From Flavobacterium cheongpyeongense (GTDB lineage: Bacteria; Bacteroidota; Bacteroidia; Flavobacteriales; Flavobacteriaceae), in NCBI RefSeq assembly GCF_003202435.1, contig NZ_QJHK01000019.1, forward strand, positions 1 to 64,000: a stretch of 64,000 bases of DNA. Reading direction: 5' to 3'. The notes under the pieces are model-generated. The model was not told the DNA's origin and made no database searches. It saw only the letters and a program-made list of their open reading frames with translations. Positions 51,124-60,521 of the stretch are shown piece by piece. The number at the start of each line of letters is the position of its first letter. The first letter of the stretch is position 1. The translations under genes and the position numbers were made by a program.

Positions 51124-52122
51124 TTAATCATTTTGATTTTGCATTCCGAAAAGATTTCCTTTCTGAAATAATTTCAAATCTTGCTTTAAAGCTTTACTGT
51201 TACGCGTAGTCAATTCCTTAGAATCTAAATCGCTTAAATCCGGTTTTCCGGCATTTACCCAGGCAGTGTACCAAAAACTGGCTGTCGCGCTAATGGATTT
51301 TCTCATTTGGCTTTCGACCATTCCGTTTAATTCGGTATGCAGTTTAGCAGCATATTCATCTGAGAATTTAGCCGAGTTGTATTTGCTTTTTACAATTTTC
51401 CCTTCAGCATCCACAACAAAAACCTGATTCTCTGGAGTTGAAGTTCTTAGCTTTTTGTCTACAGCCAATAAGGAATCAACTAAGCTGTGTGTATCCATGA
51501 TCATAGCCCAGGTTGCTTTATGAACATCCTCGTAATACTGCGCTTCAGGTACATTTAATTTATAATTTTTAACGAATAACTCAGGTAACCTGCTTTCCCA
51601 AAGTGAATGGATTCCTTTTTGATCTGTCAATTGTCCGTCATGGTTCGCTGAAGTATGCAAAGGCATGTGGGCATCACCAATGTAATGACCTAAATCTGCG
51701 GCAAGAAATAAGATTTCTGCCCTGTTTTTTTCTTTGAATGCTTTGGTTAATTTAACCATCATGTCTTCGATGTACCATGGAAGGATTCCGTTATCGTTTA
51801 AGAATTTAGCATCGTATTTTTTGGTTGCTTCTTCTAATGTTTTAGGCAGACTGTCCGTTGATCCGAAATTTTCCAGATCGATATAATGTCTTGGATTTTC
51901 ATCTTTGTACTTTAAAGCGTATTTACGAATATCCGGAACAGAAGCCTCTTGTGTAATAAAATCAATATGATTGTAAAAAAAGACCTGTAGCTGTTGCGGT
52001 AGGGCCATTACTGCGGCTTTATTGATGCGTTCATGACCTACAATTCCCCATGACAGGGTTAAAAAGCCAATTATAACTGCGAAGAAAGCAATTAGTTTTG
52101 GATTCATTTTAAAATTTTTCAT
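51124..52122 (-). CDS. S1/P1-nuclease / zinc-dependent phospholipase C family protein
   Basis: The 332-residue protein has an N-terminal signal helix ('LIAFFAVIIGFLTLS') that ends directly before 'WGIVGHERIN'. In this fold the mature N-terminal Trp and nearby His bind zinc. Further ligands appear in 'DLGHYIGDAHMPLHTSANHDG' (His, Asp, His) and 'GIHSLWESRLPELF'. The family includes single-strand nucleases and phospholipases C, and the motifs do not separate these. It is secreted to the periplasm or beyond. It is a single gene with its own terminator. Confidence 0.85.
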   Translation of the reverse strand: MKNFKMNPKLIAFFAVIIGFLTLSWGIVGHERINKAAVMALPQQLQVFFYNHIDFITQEASVPDIRKYALKYKDENPRHYIDLENFGSTDSLPKTLEEATKKYDAKFLNDNGILPWYIEDMMVKLTKAFKEKNRAEILFLAADLGHYIGDAHMPLHTSANHDGQLTDQKGIHSLWESRLPELFVKNYKLNVPEAQYYEDVHKATWAMIMDTHSLVDSLLAVDKKLRTSTPENQVFVVDAEGKIVKSKYNSAKFSDEYAAKLHTELNGMVESQMRKSISATASFWYTAWVNAGKPDLSDLDSKELTTRNSKALKQDLKLFQKGNLFGMQNQND

Positions 52123-52294
52123 TTGAAGTTTTATTTGGACTGCAAATTTACCTCATTTAAGAATAATTCAAAAGAATACTATTTAATATTGTGTTAATTT
52201 AATTTTGTTTAATTTTTGAATCATATCACTAATATAAGTTCATTTCAAACTTTCTTCGTAAATTCGTTTCCGATTCTACTTTAAAATATTCTAT

Positions 52295-53251
52295 ATGCGC
52301 CTGATTTATTCGAGTATTCTTTTTCTTTTCATTTCGATTTGTTCTGCACAAGATGATGTTGTGCAATTAAAAAACGTTAGTGATACCATTTTAAATACCA
52401 AAAGAACTTTAAAAATACCGGATCCGTTAAATGAAATAAAAACCATGCAGCAATTGTTTCCGGGTGAGTTCTATAAGCTTCCAGATGATAATATTTTTAT
52501 GAGCTGGAAATGCAAAAGCTGTAAACCGGAACACTATACTGATGTTAATGGGGTTGAAGAAGATCCTTTATTTCCTTATAAAGAAGGTGTTGCAACCCGT
52601 CTTGACACTACAATTAGTTATTCGGATTCTAAGGGTAACCAGTTCAAAATGTTAGTTTTTAATCACTCTTTTTATGATGCCGACGGATTACAGACGAGCC
52701 GTTTTAACGGAGGACTTTTAGGATTGGCTAAATTTTCGAAAACAGGGAATCTTTGGGAAATGAAATCTTTTCAGCCTGCTATTGCCGCTTTTGGTGCTTT
52801 CTCACGAATACCGGCTTTGAAATTGGTAGAAATTGGTGAAGATCAATATGCCTTTTCGCTGATACATGCCAACGGAGGAGCTGGCGGACCTTACAACGCA
52901 TACTTATATCTAATTGTTGGTTTTAACGGAAAATACCAAACATTGATGAAACTGGCAGATTACAGACTTTCAAACAATGCTGAAGGAAGTACGGAATGGT
53001 CAAGTACATACAAAGTTGTTAATGATGTCAAGAAAAAGTTTTTTAGGGATTTTGTAATAACAACAACCGGATTCTATAAAAAAGCGAAAGGAACTGAGGA
53101 TGACTTTGAAGTAGAGATGCCAAAAGAGGTAAGCGAAATGGTTAAAACTAAAAAACAATTTAATTTTACAATTGAAAAACGCCTATCTTTTAATGGAAAA
53201 TGGTACACCAGTACAGGGAAACCTGTTGTGAAGTTTTCTAACATTAAATAA
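52295..53251 (+). CDS. Exported protein of unknown function
   Basis: The 318-residue protein has a signal peptide ('MRLIYSSILFLFISICSAQD', cleavage probably after CSA). The mature protein is beta-rich, with an early 'SWKCKSCKPEHYTDV' that contains a CxxC pair, and long stretches of alternating strands ('FNGGLLGLAKFSKTGNLWEMK', 'HANGGAGGPYNAYLYLIVGF'). I do not recognise the family. It converges on the YeiH gene with only one base between the two stop regions. Confidence 0.7.
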   Translation: MRLIYSSILFLFISICSAQDDVVQLKNVSDTILNTKRTLKIPDPLNEIKTMQQLFPGEFYKLPDDNIFMSWKCKSCKPEHYTDVNGVEEDPLFPYKEGVATRLDTTISYSDSKGNQFKMLVFNHSFYDADGLQTSRFNGGLLGLAKFSKTGNLWEMKSFQPAIAAFGAFSRIPALKLVEIGEDQYAFSLIHANGGAGGPYNAYLYLIVGFNGKYQTLMKLADYRLSNNAEGSTEWSSTYKVVNDVKKKFFRDFVITTTGFYKKAKGTEDDFEVEMPKEVSEMVKTKKQFNFTIEKRLSFNGKWYTSTGKPVVKFSNIK

Positions 53252-54217
53252 TTATCCCAGATAACGTATCGATACCAATCCCAAGCCAGCAATAAATATC
53301 CAAAGAAAAAAACCTTGTAGCAAAGGCTTTGCCCCTACTGATTTCAAAGCATTACTATTTAAAGTTGTGCCGATTAGAAACAAAGTTATTGTTAAACCAA
53401 TTTTGGCAATTAATACGATTTTTGGAGCAAAAAAAGCTATTTGAGGCAAGTATGAATTTAGTAATATTGCAACAACAAACAATCCGATAAAATAAGGAAT
53501 CTTAATTTTTGAGTTTTTATTTTTAAAAATAATCGCTGTTAGAATCGAAATCGGAATGATCCATAAGGCTCTGGCCAGTTTTACGGTTGTAGCAATCTGC
53601 AAAGCTTCAGCGCCGTATTTATTCGCTGCACCTACGACAGAACTGGTATCATGAATGGCGATGGCACACCATAATCCAAAATCTTTTTGGGATAAATCAA
53701 GCTGATGCCCAATGAACGGAAACACAAACAGGGCAACCGAATTCAGAATAAAAATCACCCCCAATGCAATAGAAGTCTGATTTTCATTTGATTTGATTGT
53801 TGGCGAAATAGCAGCTATGGCACTTCCGCCACAGATTGCTGTTCCGCAGGAAATTAAATGTGATGTTTTTTTCTCGGTTTTAAGCCATTTTCCTAAAAGT
53901 GTTCCAAAAACTAAAGTACTGATTATCGAGAATATCATTAACAAAAACCCTTCTTTCCCGACAGAAATGGCAGATGAAGCATTCATTCCGAAACCTAAAC
54001 CTACAACTGAAAACTGCAATAAAAAGGTAATAGCCTTATGATTGAAAGCTACAAATGGGTTTCCAAATACGTTTACAATTAGCACTCCTAATAACAAAGC
54101 AATGGGTGGAGAAATTATGGAAAACAGACACAAAATAAGTACTGCTCCAAAAATAAGCTGCTGAAAAAAAATACTGACTTCTAATAAATGAGCTATGGTG
54201 TGTTGTTTCGTTTTCAA
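53252..54217 (-). CDS. YeiH/UPF0324-type membrane exporter
   Basis: The 321-residue integral membrane protein has about ten helices. The family signature regions are present: 'LLQFSVVGLGFGMN', 'HLISCGTAICGGSAIAAISP' (Gly-rich loop), 'AIAIHDTSSVVGAANKYG' and 'ATTVKLARALWIIPI'. Members are proposed exporters of sulfonate or sulfite-derived solutes and are often controlled by a neighbouring LysR protein, as here (74 bp upstream, same strand). The substrate is inferred from the family only. Confidence 0.9.
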   Translation of the reverse strand: MKTKQHTIAHLLEVSIFFQQLIFGAVLILCLFSIISPPIALLLGVLIVNVFGNPFVAFNHKAITFLLQFSVVGLGFGMNASSAISVGKEGFLLMIFSIISTLVFGTLLGKWLKTEKKTSHLISCGTAICGGSAIAAISPTIKSNENQTSIALGVIFILNSVALFVFPFIGHQLDLSQKDFGLWCAIAIHDTSSVVGAANKYGAEALQIATTVKLARALWIIPISILTAIIFKNKNSKIKIPYFIGLFVVAILLNSYLPQIAFFAPKIVLIAKIGLTITLFLIGTTLNSNALKSVGAKPLLQGFFLWIFIAGLGLVSIRYLG

Positions 54218-54291
54218 AATAAGGTACTTGATATTTACCCTGCAAAGTTCTGCCGTTTATATGGGAAACACCAATCGTAAAACACAATCGG

Positions 54292-55188
54292 CTATAACGT
54301 GAGGTTATAACAGGAGGCTAAGTTTTGAATAAATAACTCAGATAAAGCATCTGATTTCCCCAATAATGTAATGATGTAAAAATATCTTTCGATGGATAAA
54401 CCTTCTACATCCAGAACAATCAATTCATTGTTTTTAAGCTCTTTGCCTACTGCGTGTATTGACATGAAAGCAAAACAGTCTGAGTTGAGCAAGTACGATT
54501 TGATGCTTTCTGTACTTCCTAACTGCATTTCGATTTGTAAGTCTGTTAATTTCACGCCGACTTGTTTTAAAGTATATTCTATAACTTCAAGTGTTCCGGA
54601 TCCACGCTCTCGTGTAATAAATTTCATGGATTTTAGATCCTCCAGTGAAATTTCGTTTTGTTTTACCAAAGGATTTTGCGTATTGCAGACCAAAACCAAT
54701 TCGTCTTTTATAAACGGAACATATTTAATGGACTGGTTTTTAGACTGTCCTTCTACAATTCCGATTTCGATTTCTTTATTAATTAAGGCATTTTCAATCT
54801 GTTCGGTATTTCCGTTCAGTAGATTGACTTTAATGTCCTGCTGTTTTTGGTGAAATCTTGCCAAAACCGGTGAAATAATATATTGCGAAATGGTGGTACT
54901 TGAACCTAATCGCAGCAACCCCTGACGCTCGTTACGAAACGAACTCATCTCAAAGTCGATTTCACGATAGATTTCGAAGATGTTTTTGGTATGTTGTAAA
55001 AGGATTTTCCCTGCCGGAGTCAAGGCAATTTTAGAACCGTTTCGTTCAAAAAGCTTGGTTTTATAGGTTTCTTCGAGTTCCTGAATATGCTTGGAAACAG
55101 CTGGCTGGGTAATATACAATTCTGTTGCCGCTTTAGTAAAATTAAGGCGGAGTGCAACGGTGTAGAAAACTTTTAGTCGGAAATCCAT
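54292..55188 (-). CDS. LysR-type transcription regulator (YeiE/CysB-like)
   Basis: The 298-residue protein has an N-terminal winged helix-turn-helix ('FYTVALRLNFTKAATELYITQPAVSKHIQELEE', residues about 8-40) and a C-terminal effector domain (about 90-295) with 'LGSSTTISQYIISPVLARF' and 'FITRERGSGTLEVIEY'. It precedes the YeiH-type exporter on the same strand and probably regulates it, matching the yeiE-yeiH arrangement of other bacteria. The effector is unknown. Confidence 0.92.
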   Translation of the reverse strand: MDFRLKVFYTVALRLNFTKAATELYITQPAVSKHIQELEETYKTKLFERNGSKIALTPAGKILLQHTKNIFEIYREIDFEMSSFRNERQGLLRLGSSTTISQYIISPVLARFHQKQQDIKVNLLNGNTEQIENALINKEIEIGIVEGQSKNQSIKYVPFIKDELVLVCNTQNPLVKQNEISLEDLKSMKFITRERGSGTLEVIEYTLKQVGVKLTDLQIEMQLGSTESIKSYLLNSDCFAFMSIHAVGKELKNNELIVLDVEGLSIERYFYIITLLGKSDALSELFIQNLASCYNLTL

Positions 55189-55235
55189 TATTTATTGTTT
55201 TATTCTTTCCAAACCCTTAGTTTAATAATATTAAA

Positions 55236-55266
55236 AAATATAAAAAGCCCCTAATAAATAGAGGCT
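55236..55266 (-). terminator. Probable terminator before the LysR gene
   Basis: AGCCCCT and AGAGGCT form a 7-bp stem with one mismatch, followed on the minus strand by TTTTTATATTTTTT. It would end the transcript of the 55431-55994 gene. Confidence 0.55.
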
Positions 55267-55430
55267 CTTATATTGCTGGAACTTCCCAAATACGCATTCT
55301 GCCTTTAGGCTTCCCAAATTTGTATTCTGTTCCAGTTATTTCTTGAAACAAATCTATAATGAATTATCAAATATGACAAATAATTTCAATACCTAATAAC
55401 TATACAAAACTGTAATACAATAAGATTTAA

Positions 55431-55994
55431 TTATATCTCAAATGTATCAATATATTGAATATTGTTACCATTTTTTTGATTTAATGTCGAAAAACTTGAA
55501 TTAAATATTAATTCAAACTGACCTACCGAAATTTTGAAATCTTCTTTCCTCATCGCCGTTATAACTGTAACTTCATAGGTATTTGTATCAAAAAAATGAT
55601 ACTCTGCAATAATGTTTAACGTTATATCTGTATCAAATTCTTCTTTTAACACAACTCTTAATCCTCTAGATTTTGGAGGTGGATGATTTACAAATTGAAA
55701 TGACTTATGCTTTAATGAATAATAAATTAAATGAGGTAAAGCTTTTTGGACTAATTTCTCAACATATTCTATACCAATATCCTCTCTCTTTGCACCATCA
55801 TCTTCGCCATACTGATCTCGATTAGAATAATGTTTATCAATCCAAAAATTGACTATAATATTCTCAGAATGGATTCCGATTTTTTTCGCATTTGGCGAAC
55901 AGCAATTTTCTTGATAACCTTCAACATCATTAACTATAGTAGCTTCGTTAGATTGTTTAGTAGATATTCTTTTTCTCTTTGGCTTTTCTTCCAT
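55431..55994 (-). CDS. Hypothetical soluble protein
   Basis: The 187-residue protein begins with a basic stretch ('EEKPKRKRISTKQSNEATI'), followed by a Cys pair ('NCCSPNAKK') and an alpha/beta domain ('IIVNFWIDKHYSNRDQYGED', 'LVQKALPHLIYYSLKHKSFQF', 'ITLNIIAEYHFFDTNTYEVTVI'). I see no known motif, signal peptide or TM segment. It may be a stand-alone accessory gene; codon use is AT-rich but not otherwise odd. Function unknown. Confidence 0.6.
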   Translation of the reverse strand: MEEKPKRKRISTKQSNEATIVNDVEGYQENCCSPNAKKIGIHSENIIVNFWIDKHYSNRDQYGEDDGAKREDIGIEYVEKLVQKALPHLIYYSLKHKSFQFVNHPPPKSRGLRVVLKEEFDTDITLNIIAEYHFFDTNTYEVTVITAMRKEDFKISVGQFELIFNSSFSTLNQKNGNNIQYIDTFEI

Positions 55995-56042
55995 TCTTTG
56001 ATTAATTATAATTTAAAATCCATTGTAAAATTATAAGAAACT

Positions 56043-58070
56043 CTACAACATCCCATTATACTTCCTGACAAACCATTCCGTAGTCAATAAAGCAGCGATT
56101 AAAACCAATAACCACACCCAATCAATTAAAGGAGTTTTGGTCGAAATGTTTTTTTCAATTGATTTGTATTCCTTATTTTCTAAAAGCGTCTGAATCAAAT
56201 CATCTGCCTGATTTTCGAAAAAGGCTTTTCCATTGGTCTGTAAGGCCAGTTGTTTCAGTTTTTGAACATCAGGATTTACAAATTGTTTTTCAATATCAAA
56301 ATCCAAAATCTCAAAATGACTTGCATACGAAGTATTTGAATTTAATTCTTTTACGGTAAAATTATATTTTCCGGCAGCCAGACCGTCTAGGTTTGCCGAG
56401 AAAGAGTTATTTCCTTTAAGCAAATCGTAATTTTTGCTTTGCTTGGTTTTGGCATTTGTAACTGAGATTGTTAATCTGGCTTTTTCGTCAAACTCATAGT
56501 TTTTATTGAAATATTGTGCATTAATTACAATGGCTTCTCCCGAATTATAAAAGCTTTCGTGTTCTACAGCCAATGCTTTTTTTGAAGTTGATGTTGCCAA
56601 AAACTGTATTATTTTATCAATAAAAACATCATATTTCTCGAATGACTGATTGTCGATATGACTTTGCAGACGCCATTTCCAGCTGTTTTCTCCTAAAAGA
56701 AAAGCAGTTCTTTTGCCCTGATTTTCGGCGAAAGCCAATAAAGGCGCATTGGTAGAAACATTTCTGATTTTAGACGAAAGCAAAACCGATACATTTCCGT
56801 TTGCAGTAATGGTCCCGAATAAATTCTGCAATGGCGGAAAGTTTTCAAAACCAATATTTTCAATGGCAAACAAATTAAATTGCGATTGAAATTCGTTTAA
56901 ATAATCTTCTCTTTGACCGCTCATTTTAAAAACCAAACTATTCTGTTTCTGGTTCAGAAAATTAAAATCGGTACTGTTTCCGGTAATAATAAAAGTATTT
57001 GTTCCGGCTAATTTATTGTTATCAAAAATTGGCTTAAAAGCACTATTCGGTTGGTATAAAACCAAAACTGAACAGTCCTGCAGTAAATTTAGTTCATTAG
57101 GTTTTGCCAATATCACTTTGCGTTGTGCATTCGTTTCAATCGAACGTTTTAATGCTCCAATATCCGGATGATTTATAGATGAAACTATGGCAATTGTCGA
57201 TTTTTGGTCGATTACTTCTACCGCAAAGTTTTTGACATTATTGTAACTGTTTTTCTCTTTTACGCCAGAAGAAATATTTGCCCTGAAAATCTGTAGTCCA
57301 ACCTTATCTGCAGGTAACAATACATTTAAAGAAGCTGTTTTTTTAGAAGGAGAAAAAGAAACTTTCTCTCTGGCCACAACAGAATTTCCCTGTGAAATTG
57401 TAAAATCAGCATTGACAGCCTTAGTACCTGCATATTGTAAAAAGACTTCAACAGGGAATTTATTTTTATGAAAAGCGTATTTATTAACGTTTAACTGATT
57501 GATTTTTAAATCGAAAAAAGTGGTTGTATCTCCCACAACCAAAGGATACACTTTATTGACAGGATCAAAACGATAGACATAATCGTTTCCTGTAGTCTGA
57601 TTTCCGTCAGTAATGATAACAGTCGGGAAAACCAGGTTTTTATTGATGCTTTTTACATTCTTTGCTACCTCATCTAGATTGGTTTGTTTTCCTTTGAAAT
57701 CGAATTGGTCCGAAGGTTTAAAATCTGCATCGAATTGATAAGACTGCACTTCAAATTTTTCCTGAATAGCAGTATTCGAAACCAAAGCTTTGTATAATTC
57801 AACCGTTTTTTTATCAGATTTCAAAGCCGTAATAGAACTCGAATTATCTACCGCAATTGCCAAAGGCGTTTTGGTTACTTCCAGCGAATTCTTTGTCATT
57901 ACAGGATTAATTAGTAAAACCAATAATCCAAAAATGGTTAAAAAACGCAAAAAAGCCAAAAGTATACTCACATTAGAATAACTTTTGGCTTTATAAAAAT
58001 ATTGAAAATACGACAATCCACCAGCTATTACTAAAGAAAGTAGTAACAATAGAATCGTGTTTGTAGTCAT
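56043..58070 (-). CDS. BatA-like membrane protein with VWA-type domain
   Basis: The 675-residue protein has two TM helices at the N-terminus (about 5-22 and 36-60), a von Willebrand A-type segment with 'LAIAVDNSSSITALK' (a MIDAS-like DxSxS at about 75-79) and 'PTVIITDGNQTTGNDY', then beta-sandwich regions, and a last helix near the C-terminus ('WVWLLVLIAALLTTEWFV') with a short basic tail. This layout is common for conserved flavobacterial membrane proteins related to the Bat aerotolerance group. Partner proteins are not adjacent. The role is unknown; the domain call is moderate. Confidence 0.75.
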   Translation of the reverse strand: MTTNTILLLLLSLVIAGGLSYFQYFYKAKSYSNVSILLAFLRFLTIFGLLVLLINPVMTKNSLEVTKTPLAIAVDNSSSITALKSDKKTVELYKALVSNTAIQEKFEVQSYQFDADFKPSDQFDFKGKQTNLDEVAKNVKSINKNLVFPTVIITDGNQTTGNDYVYRFDPVNKVYPLVVGDTTTFFDLKINQLNVNKYAFHKNKFPVEVFLQYAGTKAVNADFTISQGNSVVAREKVSFSPSKKTASLNVLLPADKVGLQIFRANISSGVKEKNSYNNVKNFAVEVIDQKSTIAIVSSINHPDIGALKRSIETNAQRKVILAKPNELNLLQDCSVLVLYQPNSAFKPIFDNNKLAGTNTFIITGNSTDFNFLNQKQNSLVFKMSGQREDYLNEFQSQFNLFAIENIGFENFPPLQNLFGTITANGNVSVLLSSKIRNVSTNAPLLAFAENQGKRTAFLLGENSWKWRLQSHIDNQSFEKYDVFIDKIIQFLATSTSKKALAVEHESFYNSGEAIVINAQYFNKNYEFDEKARLTISVTNAKTKQSKNYDLLKGNNSFSANLDGLAAGKYNFTVKELNSNTSYASHFEILDFDIEKQFVNPDVQKLKQLALQTNGKAFFENQADDLIQTLLENKEYKSIEKNISTKTPLIDWVWLLVLIAALLTTEWFVRKYNGML

Positions 58071-58078
58071 ATATTATT

Positions 58079-58149
58079 TTGTTTATAGTTGTTAGTTTAT
58101 AGTTTTTGGCTGTGAACAATAAACAACAAACCATAAAACTATTAACATT
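58079..58149. repeat. Imperfect palindromic spacer between fabG and the BatA-like gene
   Basis: Sequence such as ATAGTTGTTAGTTTATAG on one side is matched by ATAAACAACAAACCATAAAACTAT on the other, giving a long interrupted hairpin of simple sequence. It resembles in style the spacers inside the his operon. Confidence 0.45.
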
Positions 58150-58896
58150 TTAAGTAAGCATTCCACCGCAAACGTTAAGCACTTGTCCGGTAACATAAGC
58201 ACTCATATCTGAGGCTAAGAAAAGACATGCATTAGCTACATCTTCGGTAGTTCCGCCACGTTTCAACGGGATTCCGTCTCTCCATCCTTTTACTACATCC
58301 TCAGGTAATTTTGCCGTCATTTCAGTTTCGATAAAACCTGGAGCGATTGCATTGCAACGAATATTACGTGACCCCAACTCTAAAGCTACTGATTTTGTAA
58401 AACCTATTGCTCCCGCTTTTGAAGCTGCATAATTAGTCTGACCAGCATTTCCTGAAACCCCAACCACAGAACTAATATTAACGATAGAACCTGAACGTTG
58501 TTTTAAAAAGGTTTTCTGAATTGCTTTAGTCATATTGAATACCGATTTCAAATTCACATCGATCACCTGATCAAAATCAGCTTCAGACATACGCATCAAT
58601 AAGTTATCTTTTGTGATTCCGGCGTTGTTAATTAAAATATCAACTGTTCCAAAATCTGCTAAAACAGCGTCAACAAAAGTCTGTGCTTCATTAAAATCCG
58701 CAGCATTCGATTGGTATCCTTTTGCCTTAACTCCCAAACCGTTCAATTCTGCTTCCAAAGCCTGAGCTGATTCTACAGATGAGCTGTATGTAAAAGCCAC
58801 ATTGGCACCTTGTTTAGCAAAAACTTCTGCAATTCCTTTACCAATTCCACGGCTTGCGCCCGTAACGATGGCTACTTTTCCTTCTAGTAATTTCAT
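58150..58896 (-). CDS. fabG: 3-oxoacyl-[acyl-carrier-protein] reductase
   Basis: This 248-residue short-chain dehydrogenase reduces 3-oxoacyl-ACP with NADPH in fatty-acid elongation. Motifs: 'VTGASRGIGKGIAEVF' (NADPH-binding, about 9-24), 'ILINNAGITKDNLLMRM' and the catalytic set Ser in 'NISSVVGVSG', Tyr and Lys in 'QTNYAASKAG'. 'FIETEMTAKLP' is typical of FabG. The start at 58896 (MKLLEGK) is chosen over an in-frame ATG two codons earlier because it matches the usual FabG N-terminus. It is a single gene. Confidence 0.93.
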   Translation of the reverse strand: MKLLEGKVAIVTGASRGIGKGIAEVFAKQGANVAFTYSSSVESAQALEAELNGLGVKAKGYQSNAADFNEAQTFVDAVLADFGTVDILINNAGITKDNLLMRMSEADFDQVIDVNLKSVFNMTKAIQKTFLKQRSGSIVNISSVVGVSGNAGQTNYAASKAGAIGFTKSVALELGSRNIRCNAIAPGFIETEMTAKLPEDVVKGWRDGIPLKRGGTTEDVANACLFLASDMSAYVTGQVLNVCGGMLT

Positions 58897-58924
58897 ATTC
58901 AAAATTAATTTTATTTTTTTATTG

Positions 58925-59010
58925 TAGCTATTCCTGCTATCCGTTTCAATCTTTTGTGTTTTTAAAGAAAAAACACAAAAGGATTTCCACTTCTATCAGG
59001 GCTAAAAACG
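58925..59010 (-). repeat. Dispersed intergenic hairpin repeat, copy 3
   Basis: Inverted relative to copies 1 and 2. On the minus strand it reads TTTTTAGCCCTGATAG, spacer, ATCC, a stem TTTTGTGTTTTTT with AAAAACACAAAA, then GATTGAAACGGATAGCAGGAATAGCT. It fills part of the 340-base gap upstream of fabG. Confidence 0.75.
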
Positions 59011-59188
59011 ACTTGTCAAATATAGGACAATTCCTTTTTTAAAAAAAATAGCAATTGTAAATTAAGGCTTAAAGTTGCAAAAGGTTTATAATGACAAAGG
59101 CTCTAAGATTCTGAACTAATGAGTTCTTATGATTAAAAAGGGGTTTAAATAGATAACTTTTTAATATTAGTAACATTCCTAAAATCAA

Positions 59189-59216
59189 AAAAGCAGTTCA
59201 ACTTTGAACTGCTTTT
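59189..59216. terminator. Terminator with 13-bp stem
   Basis: AAAAGCAGTTCAA (59189-59201) pairs with TTGAACTGCTTTT (59204-59216). It lies 27 bp past the 3' end of the 59243-59512 gene on the minus strand. The A and T ends make it work in both directions. Confidence 0.8.
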
Positions 59217-59242
59217 TCCTCAAAATAAAAATCGAACTAACA

Positions 59243-59512
59243 CTATGTGTGATTTTGCTTAGTTATAAAAAAGAAAACTAGTAATACCGCGGCCATAATC
59301 AACATTCTATAAATAGATGCTTGAAATATTTTTGTACCATTAAGTTTGTCTTCCCTTCTTTGTCTTATCATATTCAAAATCATTATTGGAATGATAATGA
59401 TTATGGATAGATAAAGATAATATCTTACATACTCTCTAAAAAATGCTGATATAACTACAAATATCAAACCCCATAAAAGAAGAATAATATTTATTTCTTT
59501 ACTATTTCTCAT
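59243..59512 (-). CDS. Small membrane protein of unknown function
   Basis: The 89-residue protein has three likely membrane helices ('IILLLWGLIFVVISAFF', 'YYLYLSIIIIIPIMILNM', 'MLIMAAVLLVFFFIT') with a basic loop ('RQRREDKLNG') between the last two. No family recognised. It lies 23 bp downstream of the lipoprotein-like gene on the same strand, so the two may be cotranscribed. Confidence 0.6.
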   Translation of the reverse strand: MRNSKEINIILLLWGLIFVVISAFFREYVRYYLYLSIIIIIPIMILNMIRQRREDKLNGTKIFQASIYRMLIMAAVLLVFFFITKQNHT

Positions 59513-59535
59513 TATTACACTCTTAAAATTTAAAA

Positions 59536-60276
59536 TTAATTTAGTCTTCCAACATACTTACCATTAGAATCTGTTGTCCAACAACTATCTACTGTTGACG
59601 ACCACATATCAGTGCAATGTATCGTTAACTCTCCAGTTACAGGTGGAGGACCATCAGGAGATACTGGTTCAATAAGGCACTCTCTATAATCTTCTTTTGC
59701 TCTGCTATCACAACTTAATTTAGTTGCCATACAATAGGCTGCTGCTAATAAACCAGGTACTACTCCTCCATAGGCACCAGCAACAGCAAATACTGCACAA
59801 ACTCCGAAATCGGCTGCACATCTATTTATTGTTTTATTAAAAGTTCTAGCACAATTATTACTACCTACTAAACCACCAGGTAGATTTGCACTAATATAAA
59901 TTTCAACACTTGTATTCAATAGTACTGTTTGTTCTTCTATTGTCAAGTTATAAAAATCTGGATTTTCTAATATAAATGCTTGTTGAGTATCCACAAAATT
60001 TTTTAGAATTGCTATGACTTCTGCACTATTCGATATTCCTGCATTTGCGAAAACATTTTTTAAGTCATTTTCATTGGTTGCAGAATTCAGCATTTGCATT
60101 GTATTTGCATTAAAGTTTATCTTAGAATTTTTATTTAATGCAACATCTAAACTTGCAAAATTGGTAAAGATTTCTTCAGAAAATGCAATTACATTATCTT
60201 CAGTATAATCAGAAATACTAATTCCTATTTTTTTAAAACTTTCAATCTTTTCTGATTGTTTTTTAGTTTCCACCAT
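59536..60276 (-). CDS. Lipoprotein-like protein with a missing or unusual start codon
   Basis: The 246-residue form begins at the first ATG (60276). In the same frame the sequence upstream (60366 to 60277) encodes a lipoprotein signal, 'YGFVAVLTIIIYSCSSSDES', with the lipobox Cys codon at 60312-60310, but there is no ATG, GTG or TTG before the next stop; ATT at 60366-60364 is the earliest codon. Either a non-standard start is used, or the start codon has been lost and the gene is decaying. The mature part has a helical N-terminal half and a Gly/Ala/Cys-rich second half ('ARTFNKTINRCAADFGVCAV', 'MATKLSCDSRAKEDYREC') reminiscent of small secreted Cys-rich bacteroidete proteins. Function unknown. 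Confidence 0.6.
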   Translation of the reverse strand: MVETKKQSEKIESFKKIGISISDYTEDNVIAFSEEIFTNFASLDVALNKNSKINFNANTMQMLNSATNENDLKNVFANAGISNSAEVIAILKNFVDTQQAFILENPDFYNLTIEEQTVLLNTSVEIYISANLPGGLVGSNNCARTFNKTINRCAADFGVCAVFAVAGAYGGVVPGLLAAAYCMATKLSCDSRAKEDYRECLIEPVSPDGPPPVTGELTIHCTDMWSSTVDSCWTTDSNGKYVGRLN

Positions 60277-60521
60277 TTCTGATTTGATTATAGATTCATC
60301 ACTACTTGAACATGAATAAATAATTATTGTTAATACTGCTACAAATCCATATATATAATTTAGAATTTATTTGATTTAAAGAAAAATGATAAAGTACATT
60401 TCTTAATTTTTTCACAATATAGGTTTTTACTTTGTTAATAGATCATCAAATACAACAATTTATTATGAATAATATTATGTTTTAATAAAATAATATAAAA
60501 AAATTTATTACATAAAAACTT

